This document shows positions 50,601 through 58,455 of a stretch of 64,000 bases of DNA, one piece after another; within the stretch, counting starts at the first letter, position 1; each line of letters begins with the position of its first letter. The position numbers and the translations under genes are program-made. Below the pieces are notes generated by a model that saw only the letters and a program-made list of their open reading frames with translations, had not been told where the DNA came from and made no database searches. Origin of the DNA: Streptomyces sp. AC550_RSS872 (GTDB taxonomy: Bacteria; Actinomycetota; Actinomycetes; Streptomycetales; Streptomycetaceae); assembly GCF_019049285.1 (NCBI RefSeq), contig NZ_JAGMUL010000051.1, positions 1-64,000 of the forward strand, written 5' to 3'.

Positions 50601-51159
50601 GGAGCACGTGCTGTCCGACAAGGCCGACGCGGGCATCGCCCAGCTGACGGGCGGCGAGCACGCCGACGGGGCCGTGGTGACCATCGGCGGCATCATCTCG
50701 GGCCTCCAGCGCAAGATGACCAAGCAGGGCAATGCCTGGGCCATCGCCACCGTCGAGGACCTCGCCGGTTCCATCGAGTGCATGTTCTTCCCGGCGACGT
50801 ACCAACTCGTCTCGACCCAACTGGTCGAGGACGCGGTCGTGTTCGTCAAGGGCCGTCTGGACAAGCGCGAGGACGTCCCGCGGCTGGTCGCGATGGAGCT
50901 CCAGGTCCCCGACCTGTCCAACGCGGGCACCAACGCGCCCGTGATCCTCACCATCCCGGCCACCAGGGTCACTCCGCCGATGGTCAACCGCCTCGGCGAG
51001 ATCCTCAGCCACCACAAGGGCGACAGCGAGGTCCGCATCAAGCTCCAGGGCCCGACCAAGACGACGGTGCTCCGGCTGGACCGGCACCGGGTGAAGCCCG
51101 ACCCCGCGCTGTTCGGCGACCTGAAGGTGCTGCTCGGGCCGTCCTGCCTCGCGGGCTGA
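47620..51159 (+). CDS. dnaE: DNA polymerase III alpha subunit
   Basis: 1179 residues, the replicative DnaE1 type. The PHP domain opens with FTHLHVHTQYSLLDGAARL. The polymerase palm has the catalytic carboxylates in PDVDIDFDER (about residues 417-426) and GPGRGSAAGS before it. The helix-hairpin-helix and OB-fold regions (VVTIGGIISGLQRKMTKQGN) are near 1000-1040. GTG 47620 is preceded by GGAGG, which is why the 15-residue longer frame is rejected. It ends at a bidirectional terminator. Confidence 0.96.
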   Translation: MSKPPFTHLHVHTQYSLLDGAARLKDMFNACNEMGMTHIAMSDHGNLHGAYDFFHTAKKAGITPIIGIEAYVAPESRRNKRKIQWGQPHQKRDDVSGSGGYTHKTMWAVNKTGLHNIFRLSSDAYAEGWLQKWPRMDKETISQWSEGIVASTGCPSGEVQTRLRLGQEEEALKAAADYQDIFGKDKYFLELMDHGIDIEHRVRDGLLEIGRKLGIPPLVTNDSHYTYAHEATAHDALLCIQTGKNLSDPDRFKFDGTGYYLKSTDEMYAIDSSDAWQQGCANTLLVAEMVDTTGMFEAKNLMPKFDIPEGYTEVTWFKEEVRRGMERRFPGGIPEDRQKQAEYEMDVIISMGFPGYFLVVADFIMWAKNNGIAVGPGRGSAAGSIVAYAMGITDLDPIPHGLIFERFLNPERISMPDVDIDFDERRRVEVIRYVTEKYGADKVAMIGTYGKIKAKNAIKDSARVLGYPYAMGDRLTKAMPADVLGKGIDLNGITDPSHPRYSEAGEIRAMYENEPDVKKVIDTAKGVEGLVRQMGVHAAGVIMSSETITEHVPVWVRHTDGVTITQWDYPSCESLGLLKMDFLGLRNLTIMDDAVKMVKSNKGIDIDLLSLPLDDPTTFELLQRGDTLGVFQFDGGPMRSLLRLMKPDNFEDISAVSALYRPGPMGMDSHTNYALRKNKLQEITPIHKELEEPLEEVLAVTYGLIVYQEQVQKAAQIIAGYSLGEADILRRVMGKKKPEELAKNFVLFQDGARKKGYSDEAIQALWDVLVPFAGYAFNKAHSAAYGLVSYWTAYLKANHPAEYMAALLTSVKDDKDKSAVYLNECRRMGIKVLPPNVNESVHNFAAQGDDVILFGLEAVRNVGTNVVESIIKSRKAKGKYASFPDYLDKVDATACNKRTTESLIKAGAFDTLGHTRKGLTAHFEPMIDNVVAVKRKEAEGQFDLFGGMGEEETNEPGFGLDVVFTDEEWDKTYLLAQEREMLGLYVSDHPLFGLEHVLSDKADAGIAQLTGGEHADGAVVTIGGIISGLQRKMTKQGNAWAIATVEDLAGSIECMFFPATYQLVSTQLVEDAVVFVKGRLDKREDVPRLVAMELQVPDLSNAGTNAPVILTIPATRVTPPMVNRLGEILSHHKGDSEVRIKLQGPTKTTVLRLDRHRVKPDPALFGDLKVLLGPSCLAG

Positions 51160-51205
51160 CCGACAGAGCGCGCAAGCGCAGCGGCGCCACCGCGCTGTAT
51201 GCGCG

Positions 51206-51239
51206 AGAGGGGCGCACCCCGTGCGGGGTGCGCCCCTCT
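51206..51239. terminator. Bidirectional terminator after dnaE
   Basis: AGAGGGGCGCACCCC (51206-51220) and GGGGTGCGCCCCTCT (51225-51239) form a perfect 15-bp stem with a GTGC loop, followed by a T/C-rich stretch. It separates dnaE from the convergent small gene at 51278-51442. Confidence 0.9.
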
Positions 51240-51277
51240 TCTTTGTGCCTGGGTCTCAACAACCCGTTATGCAGATG

Positions 51278-51442
51278 TCAGTTGTGACCGAAGCGCTTCT
51301 GCCGGCTCTTGCGGGCCATGTCGCCCGGGGTCACCTGCGCGATGCGCTGCTCAGTCTGCGTCTCCATCGACGGCTGCTGGGCCTGCTGCTGACCACGCTC
51401 GGACTGCGGCTGCTTACGGTCCTGCTTCTTGTTCTTGGCCAT
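51278..51442 (-). CDS. Small Gln/Lys-rich protein, 54 residues
   Basis: A short gene not obvious by length. ATG 51442 follows GGAGG with 7 nt spacing and the frame closes at TGA 51278-51280. The product starts MAKNKKQDRKQPQSERGQQQ and ends DMARKSRQKRFGHN. It is hydrophilic, basic and Gln-rich, with no membrane segment or cysteine. Codon use is typical of the chromosome, and the strong RBS plus a terminator just downstream support a real gene. Its function is unknown; it may be disordered or bind nucleic acid. Confidence 0.8.
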   Translation of the reverse strand: MAKNKKQDRKQPQSERGQQQAQQPSMETQTEQRIAQVTPGDMARKSRQKRFGHN

Positions 51443-51489
51443 GGTGATGCCTCCTGCGGGGATCTAGGGGCCAGGGCCGGGACCAGATT

Positions 51490-51535
51490 CACATAGGCTT
51501 ATAAAGAACGCATTTCGGATAATTACCGTGTGTAA
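51490..51535. promoter_or_regulatory. A/T-rich divergent promoter region
   Basis: An unusually A/T-rich patch (cttataaagaa, ggataatta) lies between the small minus-strand gene and the NYN-domain gene. It contains -10-like hexamers in both directions (for example GATAAT on plus and TATAAG on minus), but no pair with a good -35 can be fixed. Confidence 0.35.
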
Positions 51536-51686
51536 CAGCGGTTGTCGGGGCGTGAGGTATGGCGCGTCCAGGAGGCGATGCCCCGAAACGCCACGCCGAA
51601 GATCGAGTTCGCCCCGTTAACCCCCGCGCGGTCGGGCAGACTCGAAGGAAGCCCAAAGCAAACCTCCCGGGAAGAGGGTGAGACGC

Positions 51687-52904
51687 GTGGACCGCTGCAT
51701 CGTCCTGGTGGACGCCGGGTATCTGCTGGGGGCCGCCGCGAGCCTCCTCGCCGGGGAACCCTCCAGGTCCCGGATCACCGTCGATCACGCCGCCCTCATC
51801 CAGGGGTTGCGCGAACGCGCGGAGTCCGACACCCAACAGCCGCTGCTGCGCATCTACTGGTTCGACGGCGCCCCCGACCGCGTGCCCCAACCCGAGCACC
51901 GCCGACTGCGCGTGATGCCCCGGGTCACCGTCCGGCTCGGCGCCCTGACCCGCAGCGACGGCCGCTGGGCACAGAAGGGCGTCGACGCCGCGATGCACGC
52001 CGAACTGACCGAACTGGCCCGCAATCGCGCCTGCTCCGACGTCGTACTGGTGACCGGCGACGGCGATCTGCTGCCGGGCATGATGGCCGCCAAGGAGCAC
52101 GGGGTCGCCGTACATCTGTGGGCCGTCCAGGCCGCCGACGGCGACTACAACCAGTCCGAGGATCTGGTCGCCGAGGCCGACGAGCGGCGCGTGCTCGACC
52201 GTACGTGGATCACCAAGGCCGTACGCGCCAAGGAGCTCACCGGGGTGTGCGCGCCCCCGCCCGCGCCCCGGCCCGAGATCGCCGCGATCCTGTCCGCGCC
52301 GCTGCCCGACTCCGCGCTCGGCGCGCGGGCCGAGCGGACCGCCGAGGAGAGCGAGCACGCCCCGGCCGCCGCCTCGGAGAACGGCACACAGGAGCGGGTG
52401 CCCGCCCCCAAGGGCGTGCCCACGCCGAAGGACCTCGCCGCCCTGCGCCCACCCGGCGTGCCGCCCGCCCAGCCTCCGGCGAGCGCGACGCTGCGCTGGT
52501 CCTCCGACAAGGGGTGGGTCGACCGGCCCGGCGTCGCGGCCGAGTCCCCCGACGTCGCCTCGATGCCGACCCTCGCGCAGCTGACCACGGCGGAGCAGCG
52601 CTGGGCCGACCGGGAGGAAGACATCACCACGGTCGGCGGTGATCCGTACGAGGTGGGACAGGTCTTCGCACGGCGCTGGATGGCCCGGCTCGGGGAGCCG
52701 GGGCATCTTCAGAAGCTGTCCGGGATGTATCCGCGGATCCCGCATCGGATCGACGGGGAGCTGCTCAGGTACGCGGCCCGCTTCGGGCTGCTCGCGCACA
52801 AGGACGACCAGATCGACGAGCACGACCGGTACGCGATCCGGGCCGGGTTCTGGCGTGAGATCGACGTACGGACGGCCGCGGAGCATGCGCCTGCCGGCGA
52901 GTGA
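51687..52904 (+). CDS. NYN-domain (PIN-like) protein with C-terminal winged-helix region
   Basis: 405 residues. The N-terminal NYN domain has the acidic residues expected for a metal-dependent RNase: Asp in IVLVDAGYLL, GVDAAMHAEL and VTGDGDLLPG. A Pro/Ala-rich linker covers about 185-300. The C-terminal segment (VFARRWMARLGEPGHLQ to AGFWREID) is helical and resembles a LOTUS/OST-HTH or winged-helix RNA-binding module. GTG 51687 has GAGGG 9 nt upstream. RNA cleavage is inferred from the fold. Confidence 0.82.
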   Translation: MDRCIVLVDAGYLLGAAASLLAGEPSRSRITVDHAALIQGLRERAESDTQQPLLRIYWFDGAPDRVPQPEHRRLRVMPRVTVRLGALTRSDGRWAQKGVDAAMHAELTELARNRACSDVVLVTGDGDLLPGMMAAKEHGVAVHLWAVQAADGDYNQSEDLVAEADERRVLDRTWITKAVRAKELTGVCAPPPAPRPEIAAILSAPLPDSALGARAERTAEESEHAPAAASENGTQERVPAPKGVPTPKDLAALRPPGVPPAQPPASATLRWSSDKGWVDRPGVAAESPDVASMPTLAQLTTAEQRWADREEDITTVGGDPYEVGQVFARRWMARLGEPGHLQKLSGMYPRIPHRIDGELLRYAARFGLLAHKDDQIDEHDRYAIRAGFWREIDVRTAAEHAPAGE

Positions 52905-53059
52905 GCCGGACGGGTGACGGTGCGTTCGGCACCGAGGGAACCGCCGTCGGGGCTGAGCGCCCTTGCGGTGGATTTGTGGCTACCGGCGGATTTACGGCCG
53001 TGAGCCGGTGGTTTGTGGCGACTGGCCGACCCGAGGGCGGATCAGGGTTGCGGACCCCT

Positions 53060-53065
53060 TAGGCT
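53060..53065 (+). promoter_or_regulatory. -10 box of the ABC ATPase gene (leaderless type)
   Basis: TAGGCT is 8 nt before the GTG start at 53074 and no Shine-Dalgarno is present, so transcription probably starts at the start codon. The -35 element is unclear. Confidence 0.45.
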
Positions 53066-53073
53066 CGTCCCTT

Positions 53074-54093
53074 GTGAGTACGCGCGCGGCACAGGCACTT
53101 CGGCACAGCGGCGATGTCGTGTGCGCGGTGCGCGGGCTGACCAAGACCTACCCGGCCGTGCGAGGGCGGCGCGGAGCGCCCGGCACGCCCGAGGTGCGGG
53201 CCACCGACGACGTACGGCTGGACATCCGGCGCGGCGAGATCTTCGGACTGCTCGGCCCGAACGGCGCCGGCAAGACGACCCTCGTACGACAGCTCACCGG
53301 GCTGATGCGGCCCGATCGCGGCAGCGTGGAGATCCTCGGGCACGACATCGTGCGGCACCCGGAGCGGGCCGCGCGCATCCTCGCCTACCTCGGCCAGGAG
53401 TCGACCGCCCTCGACGAACTGACCGTCTCGCTGGCCGCCGAGACCACCGGGCGGCTGCGCGGCCTGGACGTACGGCAGGCACGGGCCGAACGGGACGCCG
53501 TACTCGACGAGCTGGGCCTCGGGCCGCTCGCCGGGCGGCCGATCAAGAAGCTGTCCGGCGGGCAGCGCCGGCTGGCCTGCTTCGCCGCCGCGCTGGTCGG
53601 GGAGCGGCCGCTGCTCGTGCTCGACGAGCCGACCACCGCGATGGACCCGGTGGCCCGGCGGGCCGTGTGGTCGGCCGTGGACCGGCGGCGGGCCGAGCGC
53701 GCCACCACCGTGCTGCTCGTCACCCACAACGTCATCGAGGCCGAGACCGTGCTCGACCGGGTCGCGGTGCTCGACCGGGGCCGCGTCATCGCCTGTGACA
53801 CGCCGTCCGGGCTCAAGGAACGGGTCGCGGGCGAGGTACGGGTCGAGCTGCTGTGGCGGGACCGGGCGCCCCTGGAGGTGCCCGAGGTCGCCGCGCTCCA
53901 GGACCGGGTCGTGGAGTCCGGGCGGCGCTGGACGCTGCGGCTCGCCCCCGAGGAGGCCCGCGCGGTCGTCGCCACCGTCACCGGCGGGGCCGCCTTCGCC
54001 GCACTGGACGACTTCACGCTGGCCACGCCGAGCCTTGAGGACGTCTATCTGGCGCTGGGCGGGGACGCGCAGCAGGGGCTGGTGAAGGCTTGA
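53074..54093 (+). CDS. ABC transporter ATP-binding protein (DrrA-like)
   Basis: A 339-residue ATPase of a drug- or lipid-type ABC-2 exporter. Walker A is GLLGPNGAGKTTL, the signature KLSGGQRRL, and Walker B LLVLDEPTTAMDP, all intact, in contrast to the ATPase at 2869. A C-terminal extension of about 90 residues follows. GTG 53074 gives the natural start just before the conserved VVCAVRGLTKTYP. It is paired with the permease at 54218. Confidence 0.9.
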   Translation: MSTRAAQALRHSGDVVCAVRGLTKTYPAVRGRRGAPGTPEVRATDDVRLDIRRGEIFGLLGPNGAGKTTLVRQLTGLMRPDRGSVEILGHDIVRHPERAARILAYLGQESTALDELTVSLAAETTGRLRGLDVRQARAERDAVLDELGLGPLAGRPIKKLSGGQRRLACFAAALVGERPLLVLDEPTTAMDPVARRAVWSAVDRRRAERATTVLLVTHNVIEAETVLDRVAVLDRGRVIACDTPSGLKERVAGEVRVELLWRDRAPLEVPEVAALQDRVVESGRRWTLRLAPEEARAVVATVTGGAAFAALDDFTLATPSLEDVYLALGGDAQQGLVKA

Positions 54094-54120
54094 GCACGCA
54101 GACTGTCGTTTCCGTATCGG

Positions 54121-54144
54121 TATGCGTATGCGTATGCGGATGCG
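54121..54144. repeat. 6-bp microsatellite (TATGCG)n
   Basis: Three perfect TATGCG units (54121-54138) and one variant (GATGCG) lie between the ABC ATPase stop and the permease start. The frame through them is open, but the permease start is downstream. Confidence 0.8.
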
Positions 54145-54217
54145 TGCGGAACAGGGCCACCGGACGGAACAGGGGCACCTCCCCAGTGGACCCCCGTGTG
54201 AAAGGGAGCAGCGCCAC

Positions 54218-55042
54218 GTGAGTGTCGTACCCGCCGAGGTTCTGCCGGGCAGCGCCCTGGCCGTGGACGAGACGGCCCGCCCGGTCGCGGCCGAGCTCGG
54301 GCCGCGGGCACGGCTGTGGCCGTCGCTGTGCGCCGTGTACCGGGCCCAGCTCTCCCGTGCCCGGGTCGCGCGCATCCCGCTGCTGTTCGTGGCGACCTTC
54401 CAGTCGATCGGGATCATGATCCTGATGCGCGGGGTCGTGGACGGCGGGGCCGAGGCGCAGGCTGTCGTGGCCGGGTCGTCGGTGCTCGTCGTGGCCTTCG
54501 TCGCGCTGAACCTGCTCGCCCAGTACTTCGGGCAGCTGCGGGCCAGCGGCGGGCTCGACCACTACGCCACACTGCCGGTGCCGCCCGCCGCGGTGGTGCT
54601 CGGGGCGGCGGGGGCGTACGCCTCCTTCACCGTTCCGGGAACCGTGGTCACGGCGCTCTTCGGGTGTGTGCTGTTCGGGTTGCCGGTGGCGCACCTGTGG
54701 GTGCTCGTCGCGGTGATCCCGCTGGCCGGCGCCGCGCTCGCCGGACTCGGGGCCGCGCTCGGGCTGCTCGCGCCCCGGCCTGAACTGGCCACGCTGCTCG
54801 GACAGTTGGGGATGTCCGCGGCTCTGCTGCTGGGCGTGCTGCCGGCCGACCGGATGCCCGAGGTGGTCCGGTTCGCGCGGGATCTGCTGCCCTCGACCTA
54901 CGGCGTGGAGGCCTTCGCGCGGACCTTCGGGCCGCACCCCGACTGGGCGTTCGTGCTCGGGGACCTGGCCGTGTGCGCAGTGGTCGGCGTCGTCTCGCTG
55001 GCCGTCGCCACCTGGGCGTACCGCCGGGCGGCCGTCCGGTGA
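54218..55042 (+). CDS. ABC-2 type transporter permease
   Basis: 274 residues with about six membrane helices and a 45-residue cytoplasmic start. GTG 54218 follows AAAGGGAG at 9 nt; the 32 extra residues of the longer frame (Met-Arg repeats) are not believable. It forms an exporter with the preceding ATPase. The substrate is unknown. Confidence 0.88.
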   Translation: MSVVPAEVLPGSALAVDETARPVAAELGPRARLWPSLCAVYRAQLSRARVARIPLLFVATFQSIGIMILMRGVVDGGAEAQAVVAGSSVLVVAFVALNLLAQYFGQLRASGGLDHYATLPVPPAAVVLGAAGAYASFTVPGTVVTALFGCVLFGLPVAHLWVLVAVIPLAGAALAGLGAALGLLAPRPELATLLGQLGMSAALLLGVLPADRMPEVVRFARDLLPSTYGVEAFARTFGPHPDWAFVLGDLAVCAVVGVVSLAVATWAYRRAAVR

Positions 55043-55076
55043 CGCGCCGCACAGGGCGGCCTGGCACGATGGCAGG

Positions 55077-55799
55077 GTGACCGCTCCGCTGACTCCTCCG
55101 CCGCATCCGCGTGACCAGTCCCCGCACCAGGGGTGGCAGCCGCCCGCTGCCGCCGCCGGGCAAGCTCACGGACCTCACGGACCTCATGGCTCTTACGGCT
55201 CTCATGACACGTACGGCATATCCGGCTCGTACGGACAGGACGGTCCTGGGATGAAGACCGAGGTGCGAGAGGCCGCCGTGGTCGCGGTGGTGGTGGCGTT
55301 CTTCGGGGCGTTGCTCGGGGTGCTGTGGTGGTGGCTGGCGCCGAGGGTGCCGCTGGTCGGGGACGTCGGCGACGAGGGCTGGGTCGTCTACTTCAAGGAC
55401 TCCGAGGGGGAGCAGGCTGCCGGGGTGGACGGAACGTTCACTCTGCTCGCGCTCGCGTTTGGGCTGGTGAGCGCGGTTGCCGTCTTTCTGTGGCGGCGGC
55501 GTGGGGGTGTGCCGTTGGTGGTGGGGCTCGCTGTCGGGGGGTTCCTCGGGGCGTTGCTGGCCTGGCGGGTCGGGGTGTGGCTCGGGCCCACGGACGATGT
55601 GATCGCCCATGCCAAGGAGGCCGGCAAGGGGGTCGCGTTCTCGGCGCCGTTGAAGTTGGGGGCCAAGGGCGCGTTGCTGGCGTGGCCGTTGGGGGCGTTG
55701 CTGGTTCACCTCGGGCTGACGGCGTTGTTCGGGCCTCGGGACGTGGATCCGTATCAGCTTCAGCCTCCGGCGGGTCAGCAGGGGCCGTACGGGTCGTAG
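55077..55799 (+). CDS. DUF2567 membrane protein
   Basis: 240 residues. The first 60 are Pro/His/Gly/Ser-rich with HGPHGSYGSHDTYG-like runs. Four membrane helices follow, with the loop VPLVGDVGDEGWVVYFKDSEGEQAAGVD shortened or extended as in DUF2567 proteins. GTG 55077 has CACGAT 6 nt upstream (55065-55070), which suggests a leaderless message. The function is unknown. Confidence 0.83.
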   Translation: MTAPLTPPPHPRDQSPHQGWQPPAAAAGQAHGPHGPHGSYGSHDTYGISGSYGQDGPGMKTEVREAAVVAVVVAFFGALLGVLWWWLAPRVPLVGDVGDEGWVVYFKDSEGEQAAGVDGTFTLLALAFGLVSAVAVFLWRRRGGVPLVVGLAVGGFLGALLAWRVGVWLGPTDDVIAHAKEAGKGVAFSAPLKLGAKGALLAWPLGALLVHLGLTALFGPRDVDPYQLQPPAGQQGPYGS

Positions 55800-55846
55800 C
55801 CAACCGGGGTTTCTCGCCCCCGCCGCCCCTACCCGTCCCATCCCTT

Positions 55847-55966
55847 GAAGGGGCTCCGCCCCTTCGACCCCGCCAGGGGGCTGCCGCCCCTGGACCCCCG
55901 CTGTCGGCCCTTCGGGCCTCGTCCTCAAACGCCGGACGGGCTGAAAATCAAACGCCGGACGGGCTG
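55847..55966. repeat. Composite intergenic repeat with three hairpins and a 19-bp direct repeat
   Basis: Hairpins GAAGGGGC-tcc-GCCCCTTC (55847-55865), one near 55873-55893, and GGCCC-ttc-GGGCC (55906-55918) are followed by two copies of TCAAACGCCGGACGGGCTG (55925-55943 and 55948-55966). This element is very common between convergent Streptomyces genes and probably serves as a terminator here. Confidence 0.85.
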
Positions 55967-55988
55967 GAATGCCCAGGGGCGTCGAGGG

Positions 55989-56498
55989 TCACGCACGGCC
56001 GATGGGGGCGAGGGTCGCGTTCGTGAGCAGGGTCAGGTCGTCGGGGGAGAGTTCGACCTCCAGGCCGCGGCGGCCCGCCGAGATGCAGATCGTGGAGTGG
56101 GCTGTGGCCGAGGCGTCCAACACCGTGGGGAGTTTTTTGCGCTGGCCCAGGGGGGAGATGCCGCCCCGGACGTAGCCCGTGGTGCGTTCTGCCAGGGCCG
56201 GGTCGGCCATCGCGGCGCGCTTGCCGTGGACCGCCGAGGCCAGGGCCTTGAGGTCCAGTTGGCCGGCGACCGGGACCACGGCCACGGTCAGGGTGCCGTC
56301 CACGTCCGCCACGAGGGTCTTGAAGACGCGGTCGGGGGAGACGCCCATCGCCTCGGCGGCCTCCTCGCCGTAGGACGGGTGGGAGGGGTCGTGGTCGTAG
56401 GCGTGGAGCGTGTACGCGACGCCCGCGGCCGTGAGGGCCACCGTCGCGGGGGTGCCGCCGGCCGTTTGCTGCTGGTTCTTCTTCGACTTCTTCGCCAT
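55989..56498 (-). CDS. ybaK: YbaK-type aminoacyl-tRNA deacylase
   Basis: A 169-residue INS-fold editing enzyme that clears Cys-tRNAPro and similar mischarged tRNAs. The conserved Lys is in RVFKTLVADVDG, and GYVRGGISPLGQRKKLPTVLD is the family's signature loop. ATG 56498 starts MAKKSKKNQQQ. The spacer upstream consists of 12-bp repeats without a clear Shine-Dalgarno. Confidence 0.9.
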   Translation of the reverse strand: MAKKSKKNQQQTAGGTPATVALTAAGVAYTLHAYDHDPSHPSYGEEAAEAMGVSPDRVFKTLVADVDGTLTVAVVPVAGQLDLKALASAVHGKRAAMADPALAERTTGYVRGGISPLGQRKKLPTVLDASATAHSTICISAGRRGLEVELSPDDLTLLTNATLAPIGRA

Positions 56499-56546
56499 GT
56501 CGTTCTGCTTGTCGTTCCGCTCGTCGTTCCGCTCGTCGTTCCGCTC
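56499..56546. repeat. 12-bp tandem repeat filling the ybaK upstream spacer
   Basis: GTCGTTCCGCTC occurs three times exactly (56511-56522, 56523-56534, 56535-56546), preceded by a diverged copy (56499-56510). The array starts at the base next to the ybaK start codon and runs into the stop of the LON-domain gene. On the minus strand the unit reads GAGCGGAACGAC. Confidence 0.9.
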
Positions 56547-57282
56547 AGTTGAGGCTCGTCGGGCCGCGCGTCAGGTCCGACGCCGGGAGCGACGGCAGCG
56601 TACGGATGATCGAGGTCTCGGCGCGAAGGAGTTTCAGCTCGTCGCGCAGGCGGGAGGCGGTGTCGGGGGACTGGAGCAGGCGTTGCTTCGTGGGGGTGTC
56701 CAGCATCATCGCGGCCGCCACCAGGTAGGAGACGACGGAGGGCTGGTCCGGGAGGTCGGCCGTGGTGGACAGGGAGCGTTCGCGGGCGCCCGCGAGCCGC
56801 TTCTGGTACTGGCGGAAGGCCCGCAGGACCCCCTCCGCCAGCGCTCCCGCCTCGTCGCCCGGCTCCTCCGGGAGCTCCTCCAGCTCCGCGGTCAGGAACG
56901 GGCCCGACGCGTCCACCGAGAGCAGCCGTACACGTGTCGTACCCGTCGCCAGCACCTCGAAGGTGCCGTCGGCCCGCTCCCGGATCGTCGCCGCGTCCGC
57001 CACACAGCCCACCCCGTGGAAGGCCTTGACCGGGTCGGGGCCGAAGCCCGCCGCGGGGCCGCGCTCGGGGACGGAGGTGGGGTCCGGCATGCCGGGGGCG
57101 CTCTGGGCCACCTCGTGGCCGTCGCGGATCGCCACGACGGCGAAACGGCGAGGTTCCTCCTCGGCGGTCTTCAGGAGGTCGCGCATCATGGCGCGGTAGC
57201 GTTCCTCGAAGACGTTCAGCGGCAGCACGAGTCCCGGGAACAGCACCGAGTTCAGGGGGAAGAGCGGAAGACGGACGGTCAC
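56545..57282 (-). CDS. LON peptidase substrate-binding-domain protein
   Basis: A 245-residue protein made of the Lon N-terminal (LAN) domain alone, without the ATPase or protease parts: PLFPLNSVLFPGLVLPLNVFE, GCVADAATI, and a helical C-terminus. GTG 57282 follows TAGGCT at 8 nt with no Shine-Dalgarno, so a leaderless start is favoured and the longer in-frame extension is rejected. The role is probably protein binding; no enzyme activity is claimed. Confidence 0.87.
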   Translation of the reverse strand: MTVRLPLFPLNSVLFPGLVLPLNVFEERYRAMMRDLLKTAEEEPRRFAVVAIRDGHEVAQSAPGMPDPTSVPERGPAAGFGPDPVKAFHGVGCVADAATIRERADGTFEVLATGTTRVRLLSVDASGPFLTAELEELPEEPGDEAGALAEGVLRAFRQYQKRLAGARERSLSTTADLPDQPSVVSYLVAAAMMLDTPTKQRLLQSPDTASRLRDELKLLRAETSIIRTLPSLPASDLTRGPTSLN

Positions 57283-57290
57283 GGCGCCAA

Positions 57291-57296
57291 AGCCTA
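57291..57296 (-). promoter_or_regulatory. -10 box of the LON-domain gene, overlapping a stop codon
   Basis: TAGGCT on the minus strand is 8 nt before GTG 57282. Its first three bases are the TAG stop codon of the upstream gene (57294-57296). It is the same hexamer and spacing as before the ABC ATPase gene at 53074. Confidence 0.45.
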
Positions 57297-58325
57297 GTGG
57301 TCGCCGGAGTGAACGCGTCCGGCGTGCCCACCCTGTGGATGTCCGGTGAGTGTGCCCCGTGCGGCGGCGGCCGTCCGCAGCCGCACTTCGTCGCGCACCT
57401 CCAGGAAACGGCCCAGCGGATCTTCCGAGAACCGGCTCCAGGGGTAGGAGGTGGCGTACGGGCCGATCAGCCGCAGCTGCTCCAGGGCGTCCTCCCAGCG
57501 GCCGAGGCGTACGAGGACATACGTCAGCTTGTTGCGGATCGCCGCCGGCCAGAGGTCCGCGGCCGGGAAGCGGGCGGAGAGTGCGATGGCCCGGTCGGCC
57601 GCCGCGACCAGCCGCTCGGGCGGCACGCCCGGACCGCAGCCGTCGTTCAGGTAGGCGAGGACGGCCCGGGCCGGCAGGGCCTGGACGAGGGAGTCGGCCG
57701 GGGCGTCGTGAGCGGCCCGGTCGGCGAAGTCCAGGCACTCCCGGTGGGAGCCGTGCCACGACGAGGCGAGGTAACGCAGGGCCGCGACATGGCAGCCGTA
57801 GTGGAGCGGGGCCCGGCGCAGGGCCGCCTCCCAGAGCTCACCGAAGTAGGTGTGCCCGGCGCGCGAGCCACGTGCGTGGTCCAGCGCGATCCGCCACGGC
57901 ACCGGGTCGCGGTCGTCGGCGCGTGCGGCGGCGCTGATCAGCGGGCTCAGCCCGCGCAGCAGCTCGGCCCGGGCCGGTGACCGCCAGGCGTGGTCCACCG
58001 CGAGCTGGGCGCGGACCAGCAGCATGTCCGGGTCGTGCGGGGCGGCCGCGTGCCAGGCCTCCAGCCACTCCGGCCGGGAACGCGCGAAGGCCGCGAGGCG
58101 CAGCGCGTATCCGTCACGGCTCTCCCACAGCGCTCTGTGGCGGGTGGTGGCCAGCAGCTCGGCGACGGCCTCGTACGCGCCCCGCCCGGCCGCGACCAGC
58201 GCCGGTCCGAGGAGGTCGTCGGGGGCGTCGAGGAGCACCTCGTCGTCGGCGGGGAGTCCGACGGCGCGGTGTTCCGCGGTCCTTGTCGTCCGGGACGCAC
58301 GGCCGAACGGAGGCAGCAGAGCCAT
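57294..58325 (-). CDS. Hypothetical TPR-like helical protein
   Basis: 343 residues, almost all helical. Repeated pairs of helices (for example AVAELLATTRHRALWE, FGELWEAALRRAP, YVLVRLGRWEDALEQL) suggest a tetratricopeptide-like solenoid. There is no signal peptide, membrane segment or catalytic motif. It stands before the LON-domain gene on the same strand; the two may be transcribed together. The family was not recognised beyond this. Confidence 0.7.
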   Translation of the reverse strand: MALLPPFGRASRTTRTAEHRAVGLPADDEVLLDAPDDLLGPALVAAGRGAYEAVAELLATTRHRALWESRDGYALRLAAFARSRPEWLEAWHAAAPHDPDMLLVRAQLAVDHAWRSPARAELLRGLSPLISAAARADDRDPVPWRIALDHARGSRAGHTYFGELWEAALRRAPLHYGCHVAALRYLASSWHGSHRECLDFADRAAHDAPADSLVQALPARAVLAYLNDGCGPGVPPERLVAAADRAIALSARFPAADLWPAAIRNKLTYVLVRLGRWEDALEQLRLIGPYATSYPWSRFSEDPLGRFLEVRDEVRLRTAAAARGTLTGHPQGGHAGRVHSGDH

Positions 58326-58455
58326 GGTGACACCCCTCTGCGCCTGAACCGGCGCCGCTCTCGCGGACTGGGTCGCTCGCCGTTGTGGTTACTCAATCAA
58401 TGGTCGCCCTCTGAAGACCAGTGACGAACGGCGATGGTTGTATCCCAGGCGCGGG

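Noticed and set aside
54122-54217. N-terminal extension of the ABC permease with Met-Arg repeats
   Set aside because: It is encoded by a hexanucleotide microsatellite; GTG 54218 has a proper ribosome-binding site and starts the conserved protein.
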